A stretch of DNA of 64,000 nt from Microvirga sesbaniae (GCF_025460805.1 NZ_JAMXFJ010000009.1:149683-213682), one strand, 5' to 3'; positions 36,954 to 46,478 are shown, counted from the stretch's first letter. Notes: a model not told the origin generated them from the letters alone. Translations and numbers: made by a program.

Positions 36954-37533
36954 TCGTTGGTCATTCGATCTCATCGAAGGTCAAGAGAGCGCCAGAGGCC
37001 GGTTTGCACTCAAGCTGTTTCCATGGGCGTGGAATCACCTCTCTTCTGCGTTGTGCCGCATTGCCTTGCGGTGAACCGGATCCACTCACCGACAATTGCC
37101 TTATCCACGATCATCACCGCTGGGGTGAATGCGCCTTGCCCTACTTGCGAGTTCTGGCATCAAGCTGAAGGTCCGGGCTTGGCACTCCTGAGACGTAGGC
37201 GTTTGGTCCGCTTTCGCACTCAAGAGCCGACATTGATTGGGCACCTAGCGCATCGGACGGACCCAGCGGGCCGCGTCAGCGAAAAGTGGACCCGGTATTC
37301 ACTAGCGTGGCCCTTCGGGTCGCTTGCGCGGCCCGCTGGGTCCGACTCATCCGATGCGCCGGTCAAGAGAGGGAGCCTCGGACCCAAAAGTGGTGTCCAC
37401 TTTTCACGTCCGAGGCTCTAGAAGGTGAATGGTTGACCCTGACCTTTCGGATGGGGATATCTTCCGCCAGAACGTTGATGTGAATGGAGCAAGTCACAAT
37501 CCCACAGGCTTGAGATTGTTGGGACTGGACGCC
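36954..37533. repeat. Spacer holding two dispersed repeat elements
   Basis: Positions about 37025-37110 resemble, in inverted orientation, the palindromic element at 45213-45296 (shared GTGGAATCA-CTCTCTTCTG and GGTGAACCGGATCCACT). Positions 37246-37423 are the inverted copy of the element at 45598-45760: both run from CTAGCGCATCGGACGGACCC to AAAAGTGG and CCGAGGCTCTAG and contain internal hairpins. No gene is supported. Confidence 0.75.
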
Positions 37534-38493
37534 TCAGGATGGCCGGCAGGTGCGTGCTCGGGTGTCACCTGGTGTCTCGCTCCAGTACTGCTTGTAGCAC
37601 CGGTAGAACCAGGAGAGATCGTTGAACCCACTGCTGAATGCAATGTCGGCGATGGTGCGCCTGCTCTGCCGAGGGTCAGTCAAAGCTTGGTGGCAGGCGT
37701 CCAACCGCGCCGACACGAGCAACTCGCTGAATGTGCTCCCGGTGCTTTCGAACAGTTTCTGCACGTACCGCCCCGAGACCTTCATATGGGCCGCGACCTT
37801 GCCGATACTCAGTTCCGGATCGGCCAGATTGTTCGTGATGAACTGTCGGGCGGCCGCAAGCCGTGCCTGTCGAATTCCACCCTGATCGGAACTGATTGAT
37901 CCCGCCGGCAGGAAGGCCGCTGCGGCTAGATCGCACAAGATCGAGCCGGCCTTGCTCATCGCCTCTGGCGGCAAGGTAGGGATCATCTGTGACAGTGTCA
38001 CCAGATAGCCTGAGAGCAGGGCTCCCATTCCATCACCGCCCTGCACGCGAACCAGGGTCCGGGCCCGGGAAGTGAGGTGCCTGTCAAGAAGGTTGCGGGG
38101 TACATGCAGGATGGTTGACTGGACAGGTTGCGTAATCACAAAGCTGTCGCACTGTTCAGCCGTATCGAACAGCAAGAGATCGCCAGGACCAGCTTCGTAC
38201 TCCACTCCTTGGTAGACCCCGTGCACCGCTCCTCCGTGCAGGTGATGCAGGCAATACGCCGTTTGTGAAAGGCGCGCGACCTCAGACGCGCTGCGGCCCA
38301 TGCGATGCTCTGGCAGATAGGCCTTGGCCATTTGCACGTCACCGATCCCGTGCAACTCGATCGTTGCATGGAACGGGCCTGAGTCAGTTCGCTCAGCCCA
38401 CAGCCCGAACCAAGTCTCACAAACAATCTCACGCCAGTACGCGAACTGATGCGCAGGAGTGGCGAGAGCGCTCATCTCGATGCGGGTTTGCAT
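37534..38493 (-). CDS. AraC-family transcriptional regulator with AraC-binding-like domain
   Basis: A 319-residue regulator of the FeaR/NdhR-like group. Residues 1-190 form the AraC-binding-like domain (AYWREIVCETWFGLWAERTD; YEAGPGDLLLFDTAEQCD). The C-terminal part has the two helix-turn-helix units (LSIGKVAAHMKVSGRYVQKLFE and TIADIAFSSGFNDLSWFYR). It has no close gene partner: repeats lie downstream and a gene-free stretch upstream. Its target cannot be inferred. Confidence 0.88.
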   Translation of the reverse strand: MQTRIEMSALATPAHQFAYWREIVCETWFGLWAERTDSGPFHATIELHGIGDVQMAKAYLPEHRMGRSASEVARLSQTAYCLHHLHGGAVHGVYQGVEYEAGPGDLLLFDTAEQCDSFVITQPVQSTILHVPRNLLDRHLTSRARTLVRVQGGDGMGALLSGYLVTLSQMIPTLPPEAMSKAGSILCDLAAAAFLPAGSISSDQGGIRQARLAAARQFITNNLADPELSIGKVAAHMKVSGRYVQKLFESTGSTFSELLVSARLDACHQALTDPRQSRRTIADIAFSSGFNDLSWFYRCYKQYWSETPGDTRARTCRPS

Positions 38494-38939
38494 GAGCCTC
38501 CTAGACGATCAAGATACTGTCAGGCCCGGTCAGCGGCTAATCTCATCAGAGACTGTTCCTCAGTTACACAGCCCAGAGATCATTCGAGCGCCTGCCCATA
38601 CGAATACGGCGATGCAGTTCGCCGACGTCCATATTGCAGTTCGTCTCACACCAAGACACGCCGCACCTCTCCGGTCATGCTCAAGCTTGGACGGGCGACG
38701 TCATAACGTCAAGTCAGGCCGTCTTCCGATCATCTGGAATCGGAGGATAGTCCCGGCCGCTTGGCGACTTTATCGCCACAGGCGTGTGCTGATCCAGGGC
38801 CGAATTCGATGTTACTTTGATGCGCAAGAAACCACATCGAAAATCGAGCAATAATCTGTGGTGGCGCCTGCATGGAGTTTGGACTCAATGACAGGATGGC
38901 CGTGTCCCAAGCCACCCACCGGCAAGCTGATCATCTGGC
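38494..38939. other. Intergenic region without a recognised gene
   Basis: About 445 bases between the divergent AraC and Crp/Fnr genes. It must hold both promoters. Open frames here are short, overlap in several frames and show no domain. I see no clear palindromic FNR/CRP site (TTGAT-N4-ATCAA or TGTGA-N6-TCACA). Confidence 0.4.
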
Positions 38940-39671
38940 ATGCGAGATAGCGTGAGACGAGCGAGCCGTCACGCCAACCGGCTCCTGGTCGCTTTGGAGC
39001 CGGACGATCGCGTCTACCTTGAGCCCCATCTCGAGATGGTCAGCCTGAGACGAGGGCAGATCATTTGCGAGGCGGGCGAGGCACTGCACTATGCCTACTT
39101 TCCTCATGATGCTGTGATCTCTCTGGTTGCCGTCATGGAAAATGGCAGCACGGCGGAGATGGCCGTCTGCGGCCGGGAAGGTGTGGTGGGTCTTATTCCA
39201 GCATCGGTCACGCGCCAGGCCTTTGGAAACTACGTTGTGCAGATGCGGGGGGCCGCCTCTCGGATCTCCTTGGATCAGCTACAAGCGGTCCTCCAAGCAC
39301 GTCCCCTGGTCGCACGGCTGATAAACCGCTTCGCCGAGGCCATGCAGGCGCGCATCCTGCAATCAGTCGCGTGCAATACGGTTCACAGTGTCGAGCAGCG
39401 CCTGTGCCGCTGGATCCTGAGCACCCGTCACAGAACGGATGAAGTCGTCCTGCCGCTCACTCACGAGCTTCTGGCGGAACGTTTTGGTGTGCAACGCTCC
39501 ACGGTCACCACCATCATGGGCAAACTCCAGGCCGCCGGAGTGATCCAACAGGTGAGGGGCGGCATCACCATAGCTGACAGTGTTAAGCTCGAACAAAGCT
39601 CCTGCGAGTGCTACCGGAGGCTACGGACAACCTTTGAGCGCTTGCTGCCACATACATTCACCGCAGAGTGA
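38940..39671 (+). CDS. Crp/Fnr-family transcriptional regulator
   Basis: A 243-residue regulator. The N-terminal cyclic-nucleotide-binding-type beta barrel runs from LEPDDRVYLEPHLEMVSLRRGQ to about residue 130 (GEALHYAYFPHDAVISLV). The HTH_CRP domain follows (LTHELLAERFGVQRSTVTTIMGKL). No N-terminal cysteine cluster for an Fe-S centre is seen, so it is not an FNR-type oxygen sensor. This branch is common in Hyphomicrobiales and often acts in stress responses. No partner genes. Confidence 0.9.
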   Translation: MRDSVRRASRHANRLLVALEPDDRVYLEPHLEMVSLRRGQIICEAGEALHYAYFPHDAVISLVAVMENGSTAEMAVCGREGVVGLIPASVTRQAFGNYVVQMRGAASRISLDQLQAVLQARPLVARLINRFAEAMQARILQSVACNTVHSVEQRLCRWILSTRHRTDEVVLPLTHELLAERFGVQRSTVTTIMGKLQAAGVIQQVRGGITIADSVKLEQSSCECYRRLRTTFERLLPHTFTAE

Positions 39672-39710
39672 GGCGGGATGGGTCCCGAAAGTGGGTCGTC
39701 GCCCTGCCCG

Positions 39711-40604
39711 TCAGCAACTCCGCGCAAAGGCGCCGGGCGTCATCCCCACAGACCGGGTGAATGCCACGTTGAAGGCGCTGGCGGAGGCATAGCCGACCCG
39801 CGCGGCAATCTCGATGAGCGGCGCCGCCCGGCGAAGTAGCATGTCCTTGGCGAGTGCCATGCGCCAGCTCGTCACATATTCCATGGGCGGCACGCCCACC
39901 TCGCGCCGAAAGCGGTCGAAAAAGGCCGAGCGTGACATCGCAGCCGCTTCAGCCAGCTCCTCGACGGAGATGTCACCGCCTGGGTTCTCATGGATGTGTC
40001 GCAGGGCAGGAGCCAGTCGGCTGTCGGCAAGACCGCGCAGCAATCCGGGAGATATCGTCGGGTTTCCCGCGCTGCGTAGTGCGTCGATGAACAGGACCTC
40101 CAGTAACCGGGTCAGGATCATCTCTCGGGCTGCTCGCAGACCGACTGTTTCGGCATGGATCATCCGCACCAGATCCATGAGCCTGCTCTCATTCTGAACA
40201 TGAACGATATCCGGCAGCAGCGAACCCAGCAACTGCTCGTCGTTCGCCGTGAAGGCACAATGACCTACCAGGGCCGTAACCTCGGCCGCCGCCGCCGGAT
40301 CGCCCAGGCGAAAGACACCGGGGCTCGTCTCCAGCCGTTGCGGCAGCGTCCCTCGCGGCGGTGGCTGAAGGCTGCTCATGGTGAAGGCATATATTTGCGG
40401 GACGAGAACGAAATCCCCAGCGGCGAGCGTAATTGGTGATTGGTCGCTGATTGTGAGCAGACAGTGTCCCTCCACGATCGCACAATAGAACGGGCTTCCG
40501 AGCTCCCGGCGCTCCACGAGCCAAGTACCGCCCGCCGTCACCACCTTAGCAATCGAAGGGACGGGCTTGAGAAGCGAGACGATTTCGGCAAGCGGATCCG
40601 ACAT
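39711..40604 (-). CDS. AraC-family transcriptional regulator (AraC_N type)
   Basis: A 297-residue regulator with a cupin-like N-terminal domain (GSPFYCAIVEGHCLLTISDQ, AAGDFVLVPQIYAF) and C-terminal double helix-turn-helix (ISVEELAEAAAMSRSAFFDRFRREVG, EIAARVGYASASAFNVAFTR). The ATG at 40604 begins the conserved SDPLAEIVSLLKP; upstream codons to 40709 would run into the promoter region of the divergent hydrolase gene. The 91-base gap to that gene suggests it regulates it, the common layout for this family. Confidence 0.88.
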   Translation of the reverse strand: MSDPLAEIVSLLKPVPSIAKVVTAGGTWLVERRELGSPFYCAIVEGHCLLTISDQSPITLAAGDFVLVPQIYAFTMSSLQPPPRGTLPQRLETSPGVFRLGDPAAAAEVTALVGHCAFTANDEQLLGSLLPDIVHVQNESRLMDLVRMIHAETVGLRAAREMILTRLLEVLFIDALRSAGNPTISPGLLRGLADSRLAPALRHIHENPGGDISVEELAEAAAMSRSAFFDRFRREVGVPPMEYVTSWRMALAKDMLLRRAAPLIEIAARVGYASASAFNVAFTRSVGMTPGAFARSC

Positions 40605-40695
40605 TTCTGGACTTTGGCTCAATAGACAAGGATGATCGAACATAGATCGTCCGATCGGTCTCGTCCATCTTGGTGTTCTCAGCCGGAGACTTCCA

Positions 40696-41649
40696 ATGAC
40701 GACGAACAACCTGATCGATACCGCTCTTCATATCCCGACCTCGGACGCTGCCCTCACCGTCGCCTACTCGCCGATCCGCCTCGATCTTTCGGGGCGGCAA
40801 GCTTTGGAACTGCGCTTGACCGCACCGGCAAGCGGCAACAAACTGCCAATCGTTATCCTGTCGCATGGCTATGGGCCTTCAAACTACCTCCCGTCCAAAG
40901 ACGGTTACGCACCGTTGGCGCTGTTCTGGGCGGAGCGCGGGTTTGCCGTCATTCAGCCGACGCATGCAAGTTCCCGCGTCGGTGGGCTTCCGGCAGAGAC
41001 AGAGGGGGCGCCGTTCTTCTGGCGCGAGCGTGTCGAGGAGGTGAGGGCGATCCTCGATCGACTGCCCGAGATCGAAGAGCAAGCGCCGGCCGTGGCGGGG
41101 CGGCTCGACCATGGAAGCATCGCCGTGGCGGGGCATTCCTTGGGTGGCCACACCGTCAGCCTACTCTTGGGCGCGCGCCTGCATGGCGAGGAATTTTACG
41201 ATCCCCGCATCTCGGCCGGCATCCTGCTTACGGCGCCTGGCCGGGGCGGAAAGGATCTGACGGAAGAGAATGCGGCACGCTTTCCATTCTTCGATCTCGA
41301 TTTTGCTCACCTGGTGACGCCGAGCCTCGTCGTATGCGGGGCAGATGACAATCCACGTTTCACGCCGCGCGGTCCTGAGTGGCATGCTGATGCTTATCAC
41401 GACGGGCCCGGAGCACGAGCGCTGCTCACCCTTCATGGTGTGGGCCACGGCCTGGGTGGCATCGCCGGGCTCGACGCCAAGGAGACCGAGGTGGAGGCGC
41501 CGGACGCGCTTGAGGCAACGAAGCGGATGACCCTGGCTTGGTTGAGAACCGTGCTAGGTTATGATGCTGCGGCTTGGGCTTTCGCCTGCGCGGCACTCGC
41601 CGGCCCAGCGAGCGGCCTCGGACAGGTCGAAGAAAAGTCCTCCAGGTGA
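40696..41649 (+). CDS. Alpha/beta hydrolase (dienelactone hydrolase/lipase-like)
   Basis: A 317-residue hydrolase with oxyanion-hole segment IVILSHGYG and nucleophile elbow VAGHSLGGHT (Ser in GHSLG). The likely acid is Asp in VVCGADDNPRF and the likely catalytic His is in LLTLHGVGHGLGG. No signal peptide is apparent, so it acts in the cytoplasm. It resembles the chlorophyllase/dienelactone hydrolase-like proteins paired with a divergent AraC regulator. Substrate unknown, probably an ester or lactone. Confidence 0.85.
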   Translation: MTTNNLIDTALHIPTSDAALTVAYSPIRLDLSGRQALELRLTAPASGNKLPIVILSHGYGPSNYLPSKDGYAPLALFWAERGFAVIQPTHASSRVGGLPAETEGAPFFWRERVEEVRAILDRLPEIEEQAPAVAGRLDHGSIAVAGHSLGGHTVSLLLGARLHGEEFYDPRISAGILLTAPGRGGKDLTEENAARFPFFDLDFAHLVTPSLVVCGADDNPRFTPRGPEWHADAYHDGPGARALLTLHGVGHGLGGIAGLDAKETEVEAPDALEATKRMTLAWLRTVLGYDAAAWAFACAALAGPASGLGQVEEKSSR

Positions 41650-41842
41650 CTTCAACCCGCTGGAAGGAAGGAATGGCGGCACTGTTTCGAGTGCCGTCAG
41701 ACCTCTTCCCGTTGGTCAGGCGAGGGAACTCCGCTCTGTGAGAAACCTGACACTGCTCGAGGAGGCAAGCACGCGGCCTCTTGCAGACCTTCGCCCTTCT
41801 CCTAAGCTGGGGCCGCACATCGACACAGAAGGGAACGACACC

Positions 41843-42817
41843 ATGACCCACGCCATGCGCTTCCATGAGACCGGAGGGCCCGAGGTTCTCGTCTGGGAGA
41901 AAGTCGACGTCGGTCAGCCCGGGCTCGGTGAAGCGCGTGTCCGGCACACGGCCATCGGCCTCAATTACGTCGATACCTATGTGCGCTCGGGCGCCTACCC
42001 AGCCTCCCTGCCGAGTGGCCTCGGCACGGAAGCTGCTGGTGTGGTCGAGGCGGTTGGTCCGGACGTGACGGACGTGAAGGTCGGTGACCGCGTCGCCTAT
42101 TCGGGCGGTCCTCAAGGCGCCTATTCCGAAGAGCGGATCATGCCGGCCGATCGCCTGGTCGTGTTGCCGGACGGGATCTCCGATCAACAGGCGGCCGCGA
42201 TGATGCTGAAAGGCATGACGGCCCAGTACCTCATCCGGCAGACCTACATGGTCAAGGAAGGAGAGACCATCCTGTTTCATGCCGCGGCGGGTGGGGTCGG
42301 CCTTATCGCGTGCCAGTGGGCCAAGGCGCTGGGCGCAACCGTCATTGGCACCGTCGGCAGCGACGAGAAGGCTGAACTCGCTCGCGCCCACGGCTGCGAC
42401 CATCCGATTGTCTACACGCGCGAGAACTTCGTCGAGCGGGTGAGGGAGATCACCCATGGCAGCATGGTTCCGGTGGCGTATGACTCTGTGGGCAAGGACA
42501 CATTCTCCGCCTCGCTCGACTGTCTTTCCCCTCGCGGGCTCATGGTGCTGTTCGGGCAATCCTCCGGGGCTGTCGAACCGCTCAACCTGGGTATCCTGGC
42601 ACAGAAGGGCTCGCTGTATGTGACACGCCCGACCTTGGGAACGTATGCAGCAAAGCGGGCCGATCTTCTGGCCATGGCCCAGGACCTGTTCGAGGTGGTG
42701 CTCTCGGGCGCGGTCAAGATCGAGATCAACCAAACCTATCCGTTACGGGAAGCGGCCACGGCCCACCGGGATCTGCAAGCTCGCAAGACCACCGGATCAA
42801 CAATCCTGACCGTATAG
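41843..42817 (+). CDS. NADPH:quinone oxidoreductase family protein
   Basis: A 324-residue zinc-independent MDR-superfamily enzyme of the Qor type. Diagnostic segments: AIGLNYVDTYVRSGAYP, GTEAAGVVEAVGPDV, the NADPH-binding HAAAGGVGLIACQWAKALGA, and DSVGKDTFSASLDCLSPRG. The start ATG at 41843 is where the family N-terminus begins; the frame is open further upstream. It reduces quinones or alpha,beta-unsaturated carbonyls. It stands alone, 190 bases after the hydrolase gene. Confidence 0.9.
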   Translation: MTHAMRFHETGGPEVLVWEKVDVGQPGLGEARVRHTAIGLNYVDTYVRSGAYPASLPSGLGTEAAGVVEAVGPDVTDVKVGDRVAYSGGPQGAYSEERIMPADRLVVLPDGISDQQAAAMMLKGMTAQYLIRQTYMVKEGETILFHAAAGGVGLIACQWAKALGATVIGTVGSDEKAELARAHGCDHPIVYTRENFVERVREITHGSMVPVAYDSVGKDTFSASLDCLSPRGLMVLFGQSSGAVEPLNLGILAQKGSLYVTRPTLGTYAAKRADLLAMAQDLFEVVLSGAVKIEINQTYPLREAATAHRDLQARKTTGSTILTV

Positions 42818-42995
42818 CGGTTCGGCCGAACGCCTGGATCGACCCGGCCGTTAAGGCCGGCTCGTGGCGCTGAGCTGAAACGGGCCAAGGGTCAGCTGAA
42901 GAGACGAACACCGGACATTCTCGAAGGGCGGGTGATCGGCAGAGACCGGGCCAAAGGAGACCTTGGCGGGCTGTAAGGACACCTCAGGCTCTCTA

Positions 42996-43781
42996 TCAGA
43001 AGCGTAATGGTTGCCCGTCCCAAGCAAAGAATTGCCCGCTATGCGCCGCCGTCAGGGAATTCGTAACGGCGAGCAACCGCTGGGCAGACGACTCGGGCGA
43101 GAAGACCTTGTCGGCGTCGATGCCGGCCTGGAACGGATGGCTGAGAGCTGTATCGACCGTTCCAGGGTGAAGGGCGATGCAGAGCGCCTCCGGTCTTTGG
43201 CGGCCAAGTTCGATCGCAAAGGTTCGCACAAATTGGTTCAGGGCCGCCTTCGACGCTCGGTAGCCATACCAGCCCCCAAGCCGGTTGTCTTCGATGCTGC
43301 CGACGCGCGCAGAGAGGACCGCAAAGACGCTCTTGCCCGTTTTCGGCACAAGCGGAAGCATGTGCTTGCCCACAAGCGCCGGACCAATCGCATTGATGCG
43401 GAAGCTCCGGAGAAGATGCTCCGGATCGAGGTTACGATAGGTCTTCTCTGGTTGGAGAGCGGTATCGTGGAGCAGTCCTGTCGCCACAAGGATGAAGCGC
43501 AGGGGAGCGCCGTCAGCAAGCTGCTCGGCTGCCGCGGCTATGGTTGCCTCTCTCTCGATGTCGATCCGTCCCTCCTGCACACCAGCCAGGCTCCGGCTCA
43601 CCTCTGAGCGGGAAAGCGCATGAACGGTGTCGAACCCTTCGGATGCAAGAAGGTCTGTGACGGCGGACCCGATGCCGCCGGACGCGCCGACAACAACAGC
43701 CCGGGCCGGCCGCTCAAGACTACTCAAGATCCATGGGTTTGAGGCGCCTGGCGACATCGCGATTTCCGGTTCTTGCGGCAT
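42996..43781 (-). CDS. SDR-family oxidoreductase (C-factor-like)
   Basis: A 261-residue short-chain dehydrogenase with cofactor motif VVVGASGGIGSAV near residue 30, then SFRINAIGPALVGKHML, catalytic Ser in AVLSARVGSIEDN and YGYRASKAALN with Tyr and Lys. It resembles the CsgA/C-factor-like SDR group and DUF-type SDRs that lack a known substrate. An internal ATG at 43757 is an alternative start. It lies 112 bases downstream of a fasciclin gene in the same direction. Confidence 0.88.
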   Translation of the reverse strand: MPQEPEIAMSPGASNPWILSSLERPARAVVVGASGGIGSAVTDLLASEGFDTVHALSRSEVSRSLAGVQEGRIDIEREATIAAAAEQLADGAPLRFILVATGLLHDTALQPEKTYRNLDPEHLLRSFRINAIGPALVGKHMLPLVPKTGKSVFAVLSARVGSIEDNRLGGWYGYRASKAALNQFVRTFAIELGRQRPEALCIALHPGTVDTALSHPFQAGIDADKVFSPESSAQRLLAVTNSLTAAHSGQFFAWDGQPLRF

Positions 43782-43859
43782 GGGCTTGTCGCCGAATGAC
43801 GGGCCCTCCGACAGCGTAGCGAAGCAGGCCAGAGTGGCACCGGCGTACAGAAGAAGTCT

Positions 43860-43881
43860 GGAGCACCGGGCAGGGTGCTCC
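43860..43881 (-). terminator. Hairpin after the fasciclin gene
   Basis: An 8-base inverted repeat GGAGCACC / GGTGCTCC with a six-base loop, 12 bases past the fasciclin stop codon, followed on the minus strand by AGACTTCTTCT. The T content is modest, so termination would be weak. Confidence 0.5.
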
Positions 43882-43892
43882 AGATCGCGGAA

Positions 43893-44393
43893 TTAATTGT
43901 TGGGCGGAAGGATCACGGTATCGACGACATGGATGATGCCATTCGAGGCCGCGATATTTGTCTGCGTGACGTTGGCGTCGTTGACCATGACGCCCGAGCC
44001 CTTCGTGCTTACGTTCAGAGTCTTGCCGTTCACCGTCTTCGCCTCCTGGAGCTTGGCGACGTCGGCCGCCATCACGCGTCCAGGGACGACGTGGTAGGTC
44101 AGGATGGCCGTGAGCTTGTCCTTGTTCTCGGGCTTGAGCAGGTTCTCGACCGTTCCGGCGGGCAGCTTGGCGAAGGCTGCATCGGTCGGGGCGAAGACCG
44201 TGAAGGGGCCCGAGCCCTTGAGCGTGGAGACGAGACCCGCTTCATTCAATGCGGCCGCAAGGGTCTTGAACTGGCCGGCCGCGGCAGCCGTTTCGACGAT
44301 GTCCTGGTCGGCGGCACGGGCACTTGCTTCGCCGGCTACGATGCCGAGAGCTGCAACGGTTGCGATTGCCAGAGTCCTGATCTCGATATTCAT
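43893..44393 (-). CDS. Secreted fasciclin-domain (FAS1) protein
   Basis: A 166-residue exported protein with a signal peptide ([20 protein letters not shown]) and one FAS1 domain. The H1/H2 patterns are [37 protein letters not shown] and [22 protein letters not shown], ending [13 protein letters not shown]. Such small proteins act in adhesion or stress in alphaproteobacteria. It is transcribed away from the XRE-cupin regulator gene, sharing a 193-base region with it. Confidence 0.93.
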   Translation of the reverse strand: MNIEIRTLAIATVAALGIVAGEASARAADQDIVETAAAAGQFKTLAAALNEAGLVSTLKGSGPFTVFAPTDAAFAKLPAGTVENLLKPENKDKLTAILTYHVVPGRVMAADVAKLQEAKTVNGKTLNVSTKGSGVMVNDANVTQTNIAASNGIIHVVDTVILPPNN

Positions 44394-44473
44394 CGTTCAT
44401 GTTCCTTCACAGGGTGGCTCGGCCGCCCCTCGGCGACCGCGGAGAGCCATGATACCGGCCTCTGATGATCAAT

Positions 44474-44539
44474 TAGAGAGAAAACTGATTTTCGTGCCAC
44501 TCAATTTATCGTGACATGAACATAGCGTTTCTCTATAGT
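44474..44539 (+). promoter_or_regulatory. Promoter and inverted repeat before the XRE-cupin gene
   Basis: GTGACA (44511-44516) and TATAGT (44534-44539) are 17 bases apart. TTTCTCTATAG overlaps the -10 box and is an imperfect inverted copy of TAGAGAGAAAA at 44474-44484. The arrangement fits autorepression by the downstream regulator or control of the divergent fasciclin gene. Confidence 0.45.
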
Positions 44540-44586
44540 CAAAAGAACGCCGTCTGAGTTGCTTCAGGCGAAAAGGGAGACGCACA

Positions 44587-45171
44587 ATGCTTTCGGAGAC
44601 GCTGGCGGCCGGGCTGGGGCAATACGAGATCGGCGCCAAAATCCGAGCTCTGCGCCAGGGAAAGAAGCTCAGTCTTGTACAACTCGGGGAGCACACGAGC
44701 CTCTCGCCGGCCATGCTCTCCAAGATCGAGCGCGGGCAGCTCATCCCAACACTGCCGACCCTGTTGCGCATTGCTTTGGTGTTCGGCGTCGGGCTCGACT
44801 ACTTCTTCGTCGAATCCCCTGACAGGCCCAAGGTCGCAGTGGTGCGGAAGTCAGAACGGATGCGCCTCCCGGACCGCCCGGGGGACGATGTGCCGTCCTA
44901 CTTCTTCGAGAGCCTCGACTTCCCCGTGACCGACCGCAAGCTGCAAGCCTTCTATGCGGAGTTTCCAGCCTCGTCGAAGGTGTCCGAGTTGCATCAGCAC
45001 GGTGGCGCGGAACTGATCTACGTGCTCACTGGACGGCTTGTCCTCAGGATCTCCGACAGCGAATTCGTCCTCGACGAAGGCGATGCGATCTATTTCGACC
45101 CGAGCGCACCGCACAGCTACCGGTGCACGGATCCCGCTCCCTGCTCGGCTATCGTGGTGACAACGCCGTGA
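44587..45171 (+). CDS. XRE-family regulator with C-terminal cupin
   Basis: A 194-residue regulator. The N-terminal lambda-repressor-type helix-turn-helix is IRALRQGKKLSLVQLGEHTSLSPAMLSKIERGQ, and the C-terminal cupin is SELHQHGGAELIYVLTGRLVLRI to FDPSAPHSYRC. The metal-binding His residues of the cupin are present. This PuuR-like layout usually senses small metabolites. It is divergent from the fasciclin gene, with inverted repeats between them. Confidence 0.9.
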   Translation: MLSETLAAGLGQYEIGAKIRALRQGKKLSLVQLGEHTSLSPAMLSKIERGQLIPTLPTLLRIALVFGVGLDYFFVESPDRPKVAVVRKSERMRLPDRPGDDVPSYFFESLDFPVTDRKLQAFYAEFPASSKVSELHQHGGAELIYVLTGRLVLRISDSEFVLDEGDAIYFDPSAPHSYRCTDPAPCSAIVVTTP

Positions 45172-45212
45172 GGGCCAGATTCTGGGCTGACACTGTGAGC
45201 AGGCTCCCCTCT

Positions 45213-45760
45213 CTAGAGCATTTTTCGGTGAAGTGGATCCGGTTCACCGTCAAAAAATGCGGCGAGGCAAAGAAGAGAGATGATTCCACGTGAGTGGAAG
45301 CAGCTCTCAGGCGCTGAGCGGCCGCTTCTGGCACGAGGCAGACGAAAGCCGAGCTTCCGCAGCCAGGGGTCAGCTGACCTTCAGTCGGCAACGCCCAACA
45401 CCTGGACTTGACCCGTCCCGGCGCATCGCCCAGCCGCCCTTCACAACATGGCAGCCCTTCGTCAGGGTTCATGGCTCAAAAGCATCATTCGGGATGCGCA
45501 CGAGCATCGGACCCAAAGCTGGGCCCACTTTTCATGTCCGATGCTCAATTCCTTGAGCGGCGCATCGTTCGGCGCGGCCCTCTGGGTCCGCGCGATGCGC
45601 TAGAGCCTCGGACCCAAAAGTGGACACCACTTTTGGGATTCATCCGAGGCTCCCTCTCTTGACCGGCGCATCGGAAGAGGCGGACCCGAAGGGCCGCGCC
45701 AGCGAAAACCGGGGCCACTTTTCGCTGACGTGGCCCTCTGGGTCCGTCCGATGCGCTAGG
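45213..45760. repeat. Cluster of dispersed palindromic repeats
   Basis: Positions 45218-45260 form an imperfect 43-base palindrome centred on GGATCC (arms GCATTTTT..GGTGAA and TTCACC..AAAAAATGC), followed by AGAGAGATGATTCCACGTG. Positions 45331-45383 match 31809-31867. Positions 45490-45600 and 45598-45760 carry the GACCCAAAAGTGG / CCACTTTTGGG hairpin family; the second is the inverted counterpart of 37246-37423. No gene. Confidence 0.75.
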
Positions 45761-46478
45761 TGAGCTCTGCCGGGAAGGCTTCGGCCGTCCGCGTGTCGGA
45801 AAGGACGACCACCGGAGCTCCGACAGGGACGCGGCCGTACAGGTCGAGGATGTCCTGGTTGAGCATGCGGATGCAGCCGCTCGACACCGCCGCGCCGATG
45901 GTGTCGGGCTCCGTGGTGCCGTGGATCCGGTACAGGGTGTCCCGGCCGTCCTGGAACAGATAGAGCGCGCGCGGCCCGAGGGGATTGTTCGGTCCCGGGG
46001 GCATGCCGTTGGCCCACGGCCGGTTGCGTTCCGGATCGCGCCTGATCATCGCGGCGGTGGGGGTCCAGCGCGGCCAAGTCGCCTTGCGGCCCACCTGCGC
46101 CCGTCCGGCCCATTTCATGCCGTCGGCGCCGACGCCGATGCCGTAGCGGATCGCACGCCCGTTCTCCCGCACGAGATACAGGTGGCGTTTGGCGGTGTCG
46201 ACCACGATGGTGCCGGGCCGCTCCGGCGTGTCGTAGGCGACTTCACGCCTGAGGAACTGTGGATCGACGCTCGAGATGTCCGTGGCCGGGAGGGGAAACT
46301 TCTCCTCCGGCTGTGGCCCGTACATGGCGACGTAAACCGGGTCCGGGCCCTTGAGGGCGATGTCCTGGGGAGCCTGCGTCGACACGCAGCCCGACAGGGC
46401 CAGGGCCAGCATCGTGATACAGATCGCGACGAGGTGCGGGGACGACGAACGACAGGGGAGGAGAAGGAAAGGAGACAT
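45756..46478 (-). CDS. L,D-transpeptidase lipoprotein (YkuD domain)
   Basis: A 240-residue envelope protein. A lipoprotein signal (LALALSGC, Cys31) is followed by a YkuD catalytic domain from GTIVVDTAKRHLYLVRENG to VVVLSDT. The active-site motif is complete: His in RIHGTTEPDTIG and Cys in SSGCIRM. Such enzymes form 3-3 peptidoglycan cross-links, attach proteins to peptidoglycan or exchange D-amino acids including glycine. The ATG at 46478 is chosen for the signal peptide; no good Shine-Dalgarno sequence is visible. A glycine riboswitch lies 290 bases upstream on the same strand with no gene between. Confidence 0.9.
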   Translation of the reverse strand: MSPFLLLPCRSSSPHLVAICITMLALALSGCVSTQAPQDIALKGPDPVYVAMYGPQPEEKFPLPATDISSVDPQFLRREVAYDTPERPGTIVVDTAKRHLYLVRENGRAIRYGIGVGADGMKWAGRAQVGRKATWPRWTPTAAMIRRDPERNRPWANGMPPGPNNPLGPRALYLFQDGRDTLYRIHGTTEPDTIGAAVSSGCIRMLNQDILDLYGRVPVGAPVVVLSDTRTAEAFPAELT

